Below the pieces are notes generated by a model. That model had not been told where the DNA came from. It saw only the letters and a program-made list of their open reading frames with translations, and made no database searches. This document shows positions 27,526-35,883 of a stretch of DNA of 64,000 nt, piece after piece. Origin of the DNA: Exiguobacterium undae DSM 14481 (GTDB lineage: Bacteria > Bacillota > Bacilli > Exiguobacteriales > Exiguobacteriaceae); NCBI RefSeq assembly GCF_000620805.1, contig NZ_KK211187.1:3002557-3066556 (forward strand), given 5' to 3'. The translations under genes and the position numbers were made by a program. The first letter of the stretch is position 1; every line of letters starts with the position of its first letter.

Positions 27526-28489
27526 AACTTGGAAACACCTCACTGGTCACGCACGCCAGCTGTCCGGAGATCCGGTATTCTCCTGCCGAACAGGGAATGA
27601 AATACTGATCGCCTTTTTGTAACTGGCGTTGTTCGGAACCGTCAGCTGCACATACTTCACCTTGACCTGACACGACGGTCAGCAATCGAAACGTCGGGCT
27701 GTCGGATAAGCAGTACTCCGTCCCCTTGATGTCATGATGGATGACCGTGAAGAAAGGGACTTCCAACAATGTCGTTTTCGTTCCGGAAGCCGTTGTCTCT
27801 CGAATCGGTCGGATGGTCAACGGTTCATCCGGAATCGTCGTAACGGCGATTGCTTTTTCGAGGTGCAGCTCACGGCGGTTTCCATCGGCGTCGAGACGGT
27901 CATAATCATACAGTCGATACGTCCGGTCACTCATTTGTTGAATTTCGAGCAACACGATTCCCGGTCCAAGGGCATGAATCGTTCCACTCGGAATGTAAAT
28001 GAAATCCCCTTTTTGGACAGATTGATGACGAAGGCAGGCATCCCACTCCTTCCGCTCTGCACACGTCACGAGTTCTTCGCGACAAGACAGATGGTGACCA
28101 ACAATGACTTCCGCTCCTTCCTCCGCCTCGAGGATATACCAACATTCATTTTTTCCGTACGGTTCGCCTTCCAACCGTTTCGCATCTTCATCATTCGGAT
28201 GGACTTGAACGGACAAATACGAGGAAGAATCGAGCAGCTTAACGTGTAAAGGAAACGCCTCCAGTGCGTATGGACCAAATAAACTTGTCCGGTGGGTCTG
28301 CCACAATTGATCGAGCGTCTGTCCTTGATAAGGACCGTCCACTAAAGGAGTTCGTCCGCTCGGATGTGCCGAAACCGTCCAGCATTCTCCGATTGATCCT
28401 GCCGGTAAATCGAAATGAAACAACTCTTCAAGACGACGACCACCCCAAATCCGTTCTTTGAATACTGGCTCGATTTTATACATAGACAC
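27524..28489 (-). CDS. manA: Mannose-6-phosphate isomerase, class I
   Basis: 321 residues. Interconverts mannose-6-phosphate and fructose-6-phosphate. Type I PMI marks: FKERIWGGRRLEELF near the start, the zinc-binding SVQVHPNDEDA, KNECWYIL with its Glu ligand, and FIYIPSGTIHALG with the His ligand. The short Firmicutes form is complete. A GTG at 28489 is six bases from AAGGAG and is preferred over ATG 28483, where the spacing would be 12. The neighbouring GDP-mannose enzyme suggests use in glycan synthesis as well as in mannose use. Confidence 0.9.
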   Translation of the reverse strand: MSMYKIEPVFKERIWGGRRLEELFHFDLPAGSIGECWTVSAHPSGRTPLVDGPYQGQTLDQLWQTHRTSLFGPYALEAFPLHVKLLDSSSYLSVQVHPNDEDAKRLEGEPYGKNECWYILEAEEGAEVIVGHHLSCREELVTCAERKEWDACLRHQSVQKGDFIYIPSGTIHALGPGIVLLEIQQMSDRTYRLYDYDRLDADGNRRELHLEKAIAVTTIPDEPLTIRPIRETTASGTKTTLLEVPFFTVIHHDIKGTEYCLSDSPTFRLLTVVSGQGEVCAADGSEQRQLQKGDQYFIPCSAGEYRISGQLACVTSEVFPS

Positions 28490-28600
28490 AGCGAACTCCT
28501 TGATTGAAAAAGGAGTAACGCCCACCTCCATTTCTTCAATTCGTTACCTTTCTATACCCATTTATATACATTTATCAACAAAAGAATGGCACACTACGAC

Positions 28601-28632
28601 AAAAAATCCCGCCTCGATGATAGACGGGATTT
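28601..28632 (-). terminator. Terminator of the peroxiredoxin-like gene
   Basis: On the minus strand AATCCCGTC pairs with GGCGGGATT, followed by TTTTTT. Confidence 0.75.
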
Positions 28633-28653
28633 CGTTCTTGTTTCATGCGATTT

Positions 28654-29289
28654 TTACAACGCTTCGATGATCGTCAGCGGATCTGTCCGTTTTGTATAAT
28701 CAGCCGGGACGTCCGCAAATGAAACTTTACCAGACGGCTGAATGATGAACGTTGCTGGTTTTGGCAACTGCCAGTCCTCGTTGCCGTTATGACCGGCAAC
28801 GTCAAGACCGGATGCCTTGTACACGTCAATTAAATAGTCGGGCATATCAAACACAAGGTCGAACTGACGGGCGACGACGTTATCGACATCACTCAACACC
28901 TGAAAGGCCAGGTCATTTTTTTCCTGTGTCGAGAGCGAATGATCCGGTGTTTCCGGACTGATCGCCACAAGCGTCGCTCCTTTTGCCTCAATTTTTTCTA
29001 ATTCCCGTTGGTAGGCCCGGAGCTCCAAATTACAATATGGGCACCAACCGCCGCGATAAAACGTCACGATGACGGGACCGTCTTGCAGCAGCTCCTCTAA
29101 CGACACCGACTGACCGGATGCATTCGGCAATGTGAAGCGGGGTGCCTCATCTCCGACAGTCAATCCTTTGGCGCCGTCTGATGCGGCTAACTCATTTGTC
29201 GCTTGTGCCATCAACCGTTGCTTTTCCTGCGGCGCTTTTTGACGAAACTGTTCTTGATACGCGCGGATTTCTTCTAATAGTGTTGACAT
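28654..29289 (-). CDS. Peroxiredoxin-like protein, AhpC/TSA type
   Basis: 211 residues from ATG 29289 (GGGAGG seven bases ahead). A thioredoxin-fold peroxiredoxin with an N-terminal helical extension of about 45 residues. The active site is TFYRGGWCPYCNLELRAYQ, with a CxxC in place of the usual single peroxidatic Cys of PxxxTxxC, which is typical of the peroxiredoxin-like group of Bacillus. LVAISPETPDHS and the later DVYKASGLDVAGHNG fit the family. It likely reduces peroxides or disulfides in the cytoplasm; partner and substrate are not known. Confidence 0.85.
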   Translation of the reverse strand: MSTLLEEIRAYQEQFRQKAPQEKQRLMAQATNELAASDGAKGLTVGDEAPRFTLPNASGQSVSLEELLQDGPVIVTFYRGGWCPYCNLELRAYQRELEKIEAKGATLVAISPETPDHSLSTQEKNDLAFQVLSDVDNVVARQFDLVFDMPDYLIDVYKASGLDVAGHNGNEDWQLPKPATFIIQPSGKVSFADVPADYTKRTDPLTIIEAL

Positions 29290-29343
29290 GACTTTCCCTC
29301 CCTGCTTTCGTCCTAGCATAGCAGGGAGGGGAAAATCTGTCCG

Positions 29344-30396
29344 TTATTTTGCTCCGTCTGATTTTTTGCGGAACTTTTTGATGAAGCCCATCAAGCTTTC
29401 CGGCGTCAGTTCTAATTTATTTTCGTAAGCGTACTTCGTCCCGTATCCGAGTGCAAGTGTCGCCGTCGAGGCGACGCCGGCTCCGATGACGGCCCCGTAC
29501 CCGGGAACCATCTTCGCCAGTTGCCGGAACGCCGTTTTTCCGGAGTTGCCGACAATCGTCACGACCAGCAACTCCTTTGCACTTTCCTTCGAAAGATTCC
29601 GCTCGTACAAGTTCGACAGTTTCAGCATCAGCCCGATTTGAATCGATGTCAACGGAATGATGTCGGCTCCCGGAAACGGGACGGCCCCAATCGCTCCTGC
29701 CGCGGTCCCTGCTCCGACGATCCAGTTGTTCGCGATTTTCCCCCGCAACGCCGGATCGATCTCGCGAACAAACAGATTATCCTTGTTGAACTTTTTTAGG
29801 ATGTCGAGCACCTCTCGCCGCAGACGGTCAATGTTCGTCCCGTCCATCGCGGAGACCGGCACGACTTTGGGTCCCGGTAACTTCGATTCGATATGCGTCA
29901 GAATCGTCGTGAGGTCATTCGTCGCATCGATTTTCGTGACGACGATGACGATGTTTTTATTGTGGGCATAAATCTTCTTGAAGTTTTTTGTTTCCGTTTC
30001 CGATAAGACGGTTCCGGCGGCGTTCAAGAAGTAGAGGATGACATCCGCACTTTGGTAAAACTTCCATGTCGTGTCCGAGTTTAAGCTGTTCGCATCGTTC
30101 AGTCCCGGCGTATCGACGAAGACGACCTTATCTTCCGGATGTTGCCGGATTTGATCAATCCGCGTCGTTTCCCCCGGCTTTGCTCCAACGGTCGCCACTT
30201 CCCGACCAAGGATCGCATTCAGCGTCGAGGATTTGCCCGCATTGACGTCCCCGATCAAGGCGACGGTCACTTCCTGTTCAAGTGACTGGTTAAAGTCGCG
30301 GCGTTCCGACTCAAACGATTGGTCAAACACTTCTTCGAGTTTTCGTTTTCGTTTCTGCTCATTGGTCTCAAGACCTTCTCCAAAAAAATCATCCAT
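29344..30396 (-). CDS. Era-like GTPase with C-terminal DUF697-like membrane segment
   Basis: 350 residues. The GTPase core has G1 ALIGDVNAGKSS, a Thr for G2 in GETTRIDQI, G3 VFVDTPGLND and G4 VVTKIDA, with G5 in PVSAMDGTNI. The C-terminal 130 residues are Gly/Ala-rich (VGAGTAAGAIGAVPFPGADI and GYGAVIGAGVASTATLALG), a hydrophobic pattern found in DUF697/YcjF-type and dynamin-related bacterial proteins that associate with membranes. The first 40 residues are charged and likely a coiled coil. Its role may be in membrane or envelope stress; this is inference. GGAGGG precedes the ATG. Confidence 0.82.
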   Translation of the reverse strand: MDDFFGEGLETNEQKRKRKLEEVFDQSFESERRDFNQSLEQEVTVALIGDVNAGKSSTLNAILGREVATVGAKPGETTRIDQIRQHPEDKVVFVDTPGLNDANSLNSDTTWKFYQSADVILYFLNAAGTVLSETETKNFKKIYAHNKNIVIVVTKIDATNDLTTILTHIESKLPGPKVVPVSAMDGTNIDRLRREVLDILKKFNKDNLFVREIDPALRGKIANNWIVGAGTAAGAIGAVPFPGADIIPLTSIQIGLMLKLSNLYERNLSKESAKELLVVTIVGNSGKTAFRQLAKMVPGYGAVIGAGVASTATLALGYGTKYAYENKLELTPESLMGFIKKFRKKSDGAK

Positions 30397-30520
30397 CTTT
30401 ATCCCTCCTGAAAATACCTGCTGTCGGTCTTTTCCCGTTCTCCATTGAAATCATCCCCCAAAAGCGATACGATTAATTATGGATAATGTTACCAAAAAAA
30501 GATGAAATGAGGCGTTTTTC

Positions 30521-31123
30521 ATGAAGAAATGGCTTTACATACCACTTGCGGCGCTTGTCTTGACCGGATGTAATCAAGAACAGGCACAAGAATCCGTTCC
30601 AAAAAAAGCAGCATCGGCTGACTACACATCGAGTCTGACGATTTCTCCCGTCCCCATCACCGAAGGCGAAGAAAAATTTGCGGCGCTTGGCAATCAACAG
30701 ATCGGCAGCGTCCAGTTAAAAGGAAAGTTGACGAAGACACACTGGCTTAAAGGGGTCGAATACCTGCCGAATAAAAAAGAACGGTCTCTCTTTACACTCG
30801 AGCTTGAACCCAAAAGCTATGACACACAAGTCCGCTTTGCCCAGTCTTTCTCCGACGATAAGATCCACCTTGGCATCGACGTGGATGACACGACAGTCCA
30901 AGGGGACCATACCTTTAAACAGCTTGATGATTACATGGTGCGTGGTGCTGATTTCCGATCCGGTCCTTCTGCCGCTACCCCGTACAATCTGTTGATGGTC
31001 TATCACATGACAAAAAATAATGGGATTCGCGGCTTTAATTTAAACGAGGTCACCCGTCCGGCTGACGTCCCGCTTAAAAAGGGTGAACGGATTTTCGGGA
31101 TCGTCTTATCGAATCACAAGTAA
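30521..31123 (+). CDS. Lipoprotein, first of two tandem paralogues
   Basis: 200 residues with a lipoprotein signal: MKKWLYIPLAALVLTGC, cleavage before Cys 17. The mature part shares with the next gene the order P(I/L)...GE..FA, the block LKGVEYLPN.KER(S/T)LF and a Lys-Ser/Thr-Tyr-Asp segment, then a C-terminal KKGE(R/Q)IF. The family is not recognised; no catalytic motif is visible. It is exported and anchored to the outer leaflet of the membrane. A hairpin terminator separates it from its paralogue, so each is a separate unit. Confidence 0.8.
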   Translation: MKKWLYIPLAALVLTGCNQEQAQESVPKKAASADYTSSLTISPVPITEGEEKFAALGNQQIGSVQLKGKLTKTHWLKGVEYLPNKKERSLFTLELEPKSYDTQVRFAQSFSDDKIHLGIDVDDTTVQGDHTFKQLDDYMVRGADFRSGPSAATPYNLLMVYHMTKNNGIRGFNLNEVTRPADVPLKKGERIFGIVLSNHK

Positions 31124-31132
31124 TGATATCCG

Positions 31133-31163
31133 CGTCTTGTCTTTCTCGACAAGACGTTTTTTG
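31133..31163 (+). terminator. Terminator between the tandem lipoprotein genes
   Basis: CGTCTTGTC pairs with GACAAGACG around a short loop, followed by TTTTTTG. Confidence 0.85.
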
Positions 31164-31201
31164 TTTGTTACCGTAATCCTTTAAGAAAGGATGCTTTTTC
31201 C

Positions 31202-31759
31202 ATGAGAAAATTTTGGATCGTCTGTTTATTATCTGCTTTTTCCCTCAGCGGCTGCCTTGCTCCCAAAAATGAAACACTAACGGTCACACCGCTCGAATTG
31301 AAAGCCGGTGAAAAAGCCTTTGCGCAAATCAATGATCAGGATATTGTTGCCTTTCATTTGGAAGGTAAATTAAAAAAACCATACGTCCTGAAAGGTGTCG
31401 AATACTTACCAAACCATAAAGAGCGGACTCTCTTTTCAATGGAGATTCCGCCTAAAACATACGACTCGACGTTGCGGATCGTGCAATCTTCTTCGGCCAA
31501 ATACACTTGGTTCGGCGCTAATTTGAATGGTGTGAGCCTGCGTTCACACGAAGCGTTGAAAATAAAACCGGATGCCGTCAACACACAAAATCCGTCAAGT
31601 GAGTTCACGCTGGAAGATTACAATGTCCTGTTCCTCCGTCAGTTGTCCGCAAGCGGAAACCTCTCGTCGAATCCATTTAACGATATTCATGGTCCTGAGA
31701 ACATCACGATGAAAAAAGGTGAACAGATTTTTGCCTTTGTTCTGACCAAAAAGAACTGA
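31202..31759 (+). CDS. Lipoprotein, second of two tandem paralogues
   Basis: 185 residues with signal MRKFWIVCLLSAFSLSGC, modified Cys at 18. Alignment by eye with the preceding protein shows shared blocks: GEKAFAQINDQDI against GEEKFAALGNQQI, VLKGVEYLPNHKERTLF against WLKGVEYLPNKKERSLF, and KGEQIFAFVL against KGERIFGIVL. The pair is therefore a local duplication followed by divergence. AGAAAGGATG upstream provides the ribosome binding site. No function can be proposed. Confidence 0.8.
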   Translation: MRKFWIVCLLSAFSLSGCLAPKNETLTVTPLELKAGEKAFAQINDQDIVAFHLEGKLKKPYVLKGVEYLPNHKERTLFSMEIPPKTYDSTLRIVQSSSAKYTWFGANLNGVSLRSHEALKIKPDAVNTQNPSSEFTLEDYNVLFLRQLSASGNLSSNPFNDIHGPENITMKKGEQIFAFVLTKKN

Positions 31760-31785
31760 TGATGTTAAAACAGCCCTCACCACAC

Positions 31786-31824
31786 AAAAAGGGAAGACGG
31801 ATGTGACATCCGTCTTCCCTTTTT
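31786..31824. terminator. Bidirectional terminator after the lipoprotein pair
   Basis: A perfect 18-bp stem (AAAAAGGGAAGACGGATG and its complement) with a three-base loop, flanked by A and T runs. Confidence 0.92.
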
Positions 31825-31838
31825 CCTCTCATCTGCTT

Positions 31839-32318
31839 TTACATCTGACTTCTGCGTTCCAGTAAAATCGTATCCCGCCAGACACCCGCCAATTGTCCGA
31901 TCCGTTCCCGCCGGCCGACTTCCCGGAAACCAAACCGTTGGTGCAGCTTTAAACTCGCAGTGTTTTCCGGAAATATTTGCGAGTGCAACGTCCAAATGCC
32001 CGCCGCTTCACTCGCTTCAATAACAGCATGCATCAATGCGGTCCCGATGCCTTTGCCGCGTGCGTCTTCGTCAATATAAAGACTGACTTCCGCCACCCCC
32101 TGATAGGCGGGAATCGACGAAAACGGACTGATGGCGACCCATCCGAGCACCTTCCCGTCTTCTTCCGCCACAATCCGGCTGTGTATGTGATGATGGGCAT
32201 CCCAGTAGTCAAACGGCGGTACTTCCGTTCGAAACGTCGCATTCTGCGTCTCGATGCCCTGTTGGTAAATCCGGCCGACTTCCGGATAATCTGCTGCGGT
32301 CATTGCCCGTATCTTCAT
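31839..32318 (-). CDS. GNAT acetyltransferase, phosphinothricin/methionine-sulfoximine type
   Basis: 159 residues from ATG 32318 (AAGGAG nine bases ahead; an upstream in-frame ATG at 32339 lacks one). It has the layout of the PAT/MnaT group: TAADYPEVGRIYQQGIETQNATF, the acetyl-CoA pyrophosphate loop ARGKGIGTALM, HSQIFPENTASLKLHQRFGF and the terminal GVWRDTILLERR. Such enzymes N-acetylate phosphinothricin, methionine sulfoximine or other amino acids. The natural substrate is probably a metabolic amino acid derivative. Confidence 0.82.
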   Translation of the reverse strand: MKIRAMTAADYPEVGRIYQQGIETQNATFRTEVPPFDYWDAHHHIHSRIVAEEDGKVLGWVAISPFSSIPAYQGVAEVSLYIDEDARGKGIGTALMHAVIEASEAAGIWTLHSQIFPENTASLKLHQRFGFREVGRRERIGQLAGVWRDTILLERRSQM

Positions 32319-32381
32319 ACTCTCCCACTCCTTATTCAATCGTCATCCGTTTGGAGTTCGACGCCCGGTCCGGTTTTCCTG

Positions 32382-33743
32382 TTAGTTAACCGTAAACGGA
32401 ATCGGGCGTAACTCAAGTGGTGTATTAACGAGGGTATTGCTGTAGCCGGTTTCGAGATAATATTCTTCCCGCGTGTGTTCGGATGGTTCCGGCAGGCGGA
32501 ACGTCGACCGGAACGTCTGTTTTTCGGCATCAAGAACGGTGACTTTCGGCTTGATTTCCCGACCGTCCGGCGGTTCTGTTCCTTCAAGCAATCGCATAGA
32601 CCTTGATATATTAAGCTTCATGTCCGATTGTGACGAGCTGGATTTCTTCGAAAATTCAACGACGACTTGCTCGGGTGTTGTCTCAATTGACGTGATGGTC
32701 ATTTCGAGCGGATGCGTTTCCGACTGTTGACGGTACGGCAACGGCTCGGTTAACGGAATCGGTTGTGTGTTGATATCGATGGATAGGGACGGTTGCAACA
32801 GATAGCTCCCTTTTGGAATCACATAGTTCCCGAGGATTAACCGCGACTGCTCGATGGCTGCCGTTCCAGTTTTCGTCCGTTTGACGGACTGAGTCGAATT
32901 TGTCCAGTTGTGAATGATTTCCTTGGCGGATGAATCGAGCAATGTCATCTCAACACGGGCGCGTTCTTTTTTCGGTGAACGTGTTGTGTAGTCGAACGAC
33001 GTGCTCCCTTTGCCCTGAATCAACTTATCCAATGTGACTTCCGTTTGATAGATTGGATTTTTGACCGTTGTGCCGTAGACTTGTTCGACGACCGGAAGCC
33101 GTTTGACCGGAACGTTAAACGCCCAATTTCCTTTGACGCCGAATACGTCCGTCAACACGACCGGAACCCGCATCGTATCTTGCAGTTTGGTTTCACCGAG
33201 CGTGTATTCAATTCGTCCTTGCCAGACACCTTTGACCTGCTTGAAATGAACCAGTTCCATGGTCTCCGTCCCTTCAAACCGTTTATCCCCTTTGAACAGT
33301 TCATATAATCCTGACCGCGCTTCCGCTTTCACATTTGGGACACCGGTCGCCGTCAGATTCATACCGATTGTTGCCCCGTCGTAGTAGGCATCGATGACTT
33401 GGATGTCGATCCCGTTGTCACTTGCGACTTGATTGATTTTCGTTGCGAGTTGTTTCTGACTAATGGCGGTGCCGGTGTTTTCCTGTTCGAGGAATGGTCG
33501 GTACATCTGACCGAGTAATGGAACTTTTGCCATCGCCGTCGCAAAGGACGGGATGACGAATGTCGATGTGATCAACAGTGACGCCGCCAGTCCCGTCGAA
33601 ACAACCAGGCGTCGCAGACGTTTCGGCCGTTTGATTTGTTGCTCCCGCTTTCCCTGCTCCATTCCTTGACGAATCCGCTCCTGTAAGGCGGCCTGCGGCA
33701 CAGGAATCTGGTTATAGTCATTTTGAAGATCGTGCTTCGACAT
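32382..33743 (-). CDS. DUF4179 membrane protein, probable ECF anti-sigma factor
   Basis: 453 residues from ATG 33743 (GGGAGG eight bases ahead). A cytoplasmic N-terminus of about 45 basic residues (RIRQGMEQGKREQQIKRPKR) precedes one membrane helix (VVSTGLAASLLITSTFVIPS) and a DUF4179 outer domain beginning MAKVPLLGQMYRPFLE; the long C-terminal half is beta-rich without Cys. It starts inside the end of the sigma factor gene (26 bases overlap), the arrangement of a sigma factor with its membrane-bound regulator. The outer domain would sense an envelope signal; this role is inferred from context and family. Confidence 0.82.
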   Translation of the reverse strand: MSKHDLQNDYNQIPVPQAALQERIRQGMEQGKREQQIKRPKRLRRLVVSTGLAASLLITSTFVIPSFATAMAKVPLLGQMYRPFLEQENTGTAISQKQLATKINQVASDNGIDIQVIDAYYDGATIGMNLTATGVPNVKAEARSGLYELFKGDKRFEGTETMELVHFKQVKGVWQGRIEYTLGETKLQDTMRVPVVLTDVFGVKGNWAFNVPVKRLPVVEQVYGTTVKNPIYQTEVTLDKLIQGKGSTSFDYTTRSPKKERARVEMTLLDSSAKEIIHNWTNSTQSVKRTKTGTAAIEQSRLILGNYVIPKGSYLLQPSLSIDINTQPIPLTEPLPYRQQSETHPLEMTITSIETTPEQVVVEFSKKSSSSQSDMKLNISRSMRLLEGTEPPDGREIKPKVTVLDAEKQTFRSTFRLPEPSEHTREEYYLETGYSNTLVNTPLELRPIPFTVN

Positions 33744-34257
33744 AATCAAGTCCTCCCAACTGTTTCTTCAATTCTGCCCGTCCCCGTTTGAGATATGTCT
33801 TGACCGTATTCAGGGTGATGCCGATAAAAGAAGCAATCTCCTTCATCGGGACATCGTGAAAATAAAAGAGTACCAAAACATCCCGGTATTCTTTTCGCAG
33901 GTGCGACAAGGCATCAATCAAGTCCAGATGTTCTTCCCGCGAAGATTCCATCACCGGAATCTGTTCAATGAGATCCGCTACCGCGGTCTGTTGGTTCAGG
34001 ACACGGTAACAGTTCCGAATCAGAATTTTCGTCAACCAGGTCACGAAATATTTGGGTTCTTTGACCTGTCCGATGGAAATGAAGGCTTTGTAGACCGTTT
34101 CCTGGACGACGTCGAGCGCATCCTGTTCGTTTTTCACATAGACGTAGGCCGTCCGGTAGAGCTGTTCACTATGTAGGAGAATCAATTGTTCAAAGGCTGC
34201 CTCGTCTTGCTTGATGGCACGCCGGACAAGCTCCGTGTGCTCCGTTCGTAAGTCCAA
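33718..34257 (-). CDS. ECF RNA polymerase sigma factor
   Basis: 179 residues. Region 2 is seen in RTAYVYVKNEQDALDVVQETVYKAF and the -10-recognising FVTWLTKILIRNCYR; region 4 in RKEYRDVLVLFYFHDVPMKEIASF followed by VKTYLKRGRAELKKQL, the helix that reads the -35 box. The protein starts at a TTG eight bases after GGAGG. A TGAAAC sequence, as read by SigW/SigX-type factors, lies about 50 bases upstream. It is co-expressed with the overlapping DUF4179 gene. Confidence 0.88.
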   Translation of the reverse strand: MDLRTEHTELVRRAIKQDEAAFEQLILLHSEQLYRTAYVYVKNEQDALDVVQETVYKAFISIGQVKEPKYFVTWLTKILIRNCYRVLNQQTAVADLIEQIPVMESSREEHLDLIDALSHLRKEYRDVLVLFYFHDVPMKEIASFIGITLNTVKTYLKRGRAELKKQLGGLDYVEARSSK

Positions 34258-34303
34258 TTCCGTTCCCTCCTTTTACTGATTAGAGCACTCGGTCGTTCAA
34301 AAA

Positions 34304-34309
34304 GTTTCA
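34304..34309 (-). promoter_or_regulatory. ECF-type -35 box upstream of the ECF sigma gene
   Basis: TGAAAC followed by TTTTT on the minus strand is the AAC-containing -35 element of many ECF promoters. No CGTA or CGTC was found at the usual 16-17 base distance (TGCTCT is there instead), so self-activation is only a possibility. Confidence 0.35.
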
Positions 34310-34325
34310 AGAAATATCCATTCCA

Positions 34326-34355
34326 CTAAAAAAGACCTTAGCGAGGCTAAGATCT
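34326..34355 (-). terminator. Terminator of the GNAT gene
   Basis: On the minus strand AGATCTTAGC pairs with GCTAAGGTCT around CTC, followed by TTTTTT. Confidence 0.85.
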
Positions 34356-34361
34356 TACTCC

Positions 34362-34802
34362 TTAAAACGTGTATCGGACTGCCATCTCTTTTCCGAACCG
34401 GTCCCCGTGATCGATAAATCCGAGTCGTTCATACAGACGGTGCGCTGCTTGATTGTCCGGACGGTAACCGACGACGATACACGTCGCTTCCGGAAGCTGT
34501 TGCATCTCTCCGAGCAACAACCGCATCGCTTCCCGGCCGACTCCTGACCCTTGATGGCGTTGGTCGACCATCAGTCGATAAATCCAGTAGCTATCCAGTT
34601 CTTCCCGTTCCGAATTGTACACCAAAAATCCGACCAACTCATCCGCTGCATAAATCGCCCGCATGACGAGCGTCGGCTCAAAACCAGCCTGCGCAATCGA
34701 GTAGACGTTCGGTTCTAAAAATCCCTGTTGTTCCGCCGTCAATTCAAGCGCACAGCAGGCTTCCCAGTTCTCGTTCGTGACTGGGCGTAATTCAATCTGC
34801 AT
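34362..34802 (-). CDS. GNAT acetyltransferase, spermidine/BltD-like
   Basis: 146 residues from ATG 34802; an ATG six bases earlier lies too close to the GGGGGA ribosome binding site. Typical GNAT order: RPVTNENWEACCALEL, LVGFLVYN, WIYRLMVDQRHQGSGVGREAM (acetyl-CoA loop QGSGVG) and AHRLYERLGFIDHG. The N-terminal half resembles diamine/spermidine N-acetyltransferases of the BltD/PaiA kind. Substrate remains open. It has its own terminator. Confidence 0.8.
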   Translation of the reverse strand: MQIELRPVTNENWEACCALELTAEQQGFLEPNVYSIAQAGFEPTLVMRAIYAADELVGFLVYNSEREELDSYWIYRLMVDQRHQGSGVGREAMRLLLGEMQQLPEATCIVVGYRPDNQAAHRLYERLGFIDHGDRFGKEMAVRYTF

Positions 34803-34911
34803 ATCCATTCCCCCGTTTTTTTAAGAAAAGCGGGTTACGCGTCGCGCCCCGTTTCCTGTTTTGTTTGCGTCATGTTCACCATGATCGCCCCCTTTCGTGA
34901 TCTTTTACCTA

Positions 34912-35883
34912 TTATCGGACGGTATCGAGAATATCTTGAATCAATTGCATCGTTTTGATGTTGTCCCGAAAATCGGAGTGGGATACGACATCGCCTTGAA
35001 CCGCTGCTTGAAAATGTTTCATCTCGCCGACGAATCCGCGCAAATACAAATCTTTCATCCCACCGGACATCGTCGACATCGGGGACCGGTAATACATCTG
35101 CCGTTCTTCGAGCTCCTGCCAGGATGTCGGTGCTTGTTTTTCCTCGATGATCAAATGCTCCATTTCCTCGACTTGGCACACGGCCCGTTCAAAGCGCAGC
35201 GTCAGCTCCTCGACTTCTCTTGTATAGAGCGGAGAGTTTATCAAGGTCACCTGTCCGACTGCCCCGTTTGTCATCCGAAGTGACAGCTGCAGGTGCAACT
35301 CACCGTCCGCTTCAAGCGACACACCGGTGATTTCCGCGACTTCGCCCGCCAAGAAGCGGATCAAATCGAGTTGATGAATCGCAGCGAGTGATAAAAAGTC
35401 GGCTCGGTCGTGACAGAAGCCGGACGCATCACAGGCAAACCGTAATTCGAACGAACGAAGATCGCCGTATGTGTTTTGGACCAGTACTTGCTTCAGTTTC
35501 GTATAAACCGGCGCATACCGTTTCATGAAGCCGACGCTTGTCACCTGATCCGTAACGAGTTCAGCCAGCTCTTTCGCCTGTCCAACCGATAAGCCGAGCG
35601 GTTTTTCGACGTAGACGGCACAGCCCGCTGCCAGACACGACCGGACAACCTCGACCTGATCCGCCGGTTGAAGACAAATGAGGACTGCATCCATCTGTTC
35701 CTCTGCAAGCATCTGCGTGTAGTCCATATAGGCGCGGCCTGTACTGCCGATGTCGCGTAACGCCCGTTCCGCACTTTCAAGACGGCGTGTCGTCACCGCA
35801 ACAATCTCAAAATCGGCTTCTTTCATTGCCGGAAATAAGTTCGTCCGGGCATGGAACCCGGCACCGATCAACGCCACTCTCAT
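34912..35883 (-). CDS. Gfo/Idh/MocA family oxidoreductase
   Basis: 323 residues. The N-terminal Rossmann fold opens with VALIGAGFHARTNLFPAM; VYVEKPLGLSVGQAKEL contains the EKP motif whose Lys binds cofactor and substrate. The C-terminal half is the usual open-sheet domain (SFELRFACDASGFCHDRADF...AIHQLDLIRFLAGEV). Members oxidise or reduce sugars and inositols with NAD(P). It is the last gene of a five-gene operon; its ATG overlaps the stop of the HAD gene. No specific sugar can be named. Confidence 0.85.
   Translation of the reverse strand: MRVALIGAGFHARTNLFPAMKEADFEIVAVTTRRLESAERALRDIGSTGRAYMDYTQMLAEEQMDAVLICLQPADQVEVVRSCLAAGCAVYVEKPLGLSVGQAKELAELVTDQVTSVGFMKRYAPVYTKLKQVLVQNTYGDLRSFELRFACDASGFCHDRADFLSLAAIHQLDLIRFLAGEVAEITGVSLEADGELHLQLSLRMTNGAVGQVTLINSPLYTREVEELTLRFERAVCQVEEMEHLIIEEKQAPTSWQELEERQMYYRSPMSTMSGGMKDLYLRGFVGEMKHFQAAVQGDVVSHSDFRDNIKTMQLIQDILDTVR

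Noticed and set aside
31839..32318. Herbicide (phosphinothricin) resistance gene
   Set aside because: The family similarity is real, but close relatives are common housekeeping amino acid acetyltransferases.
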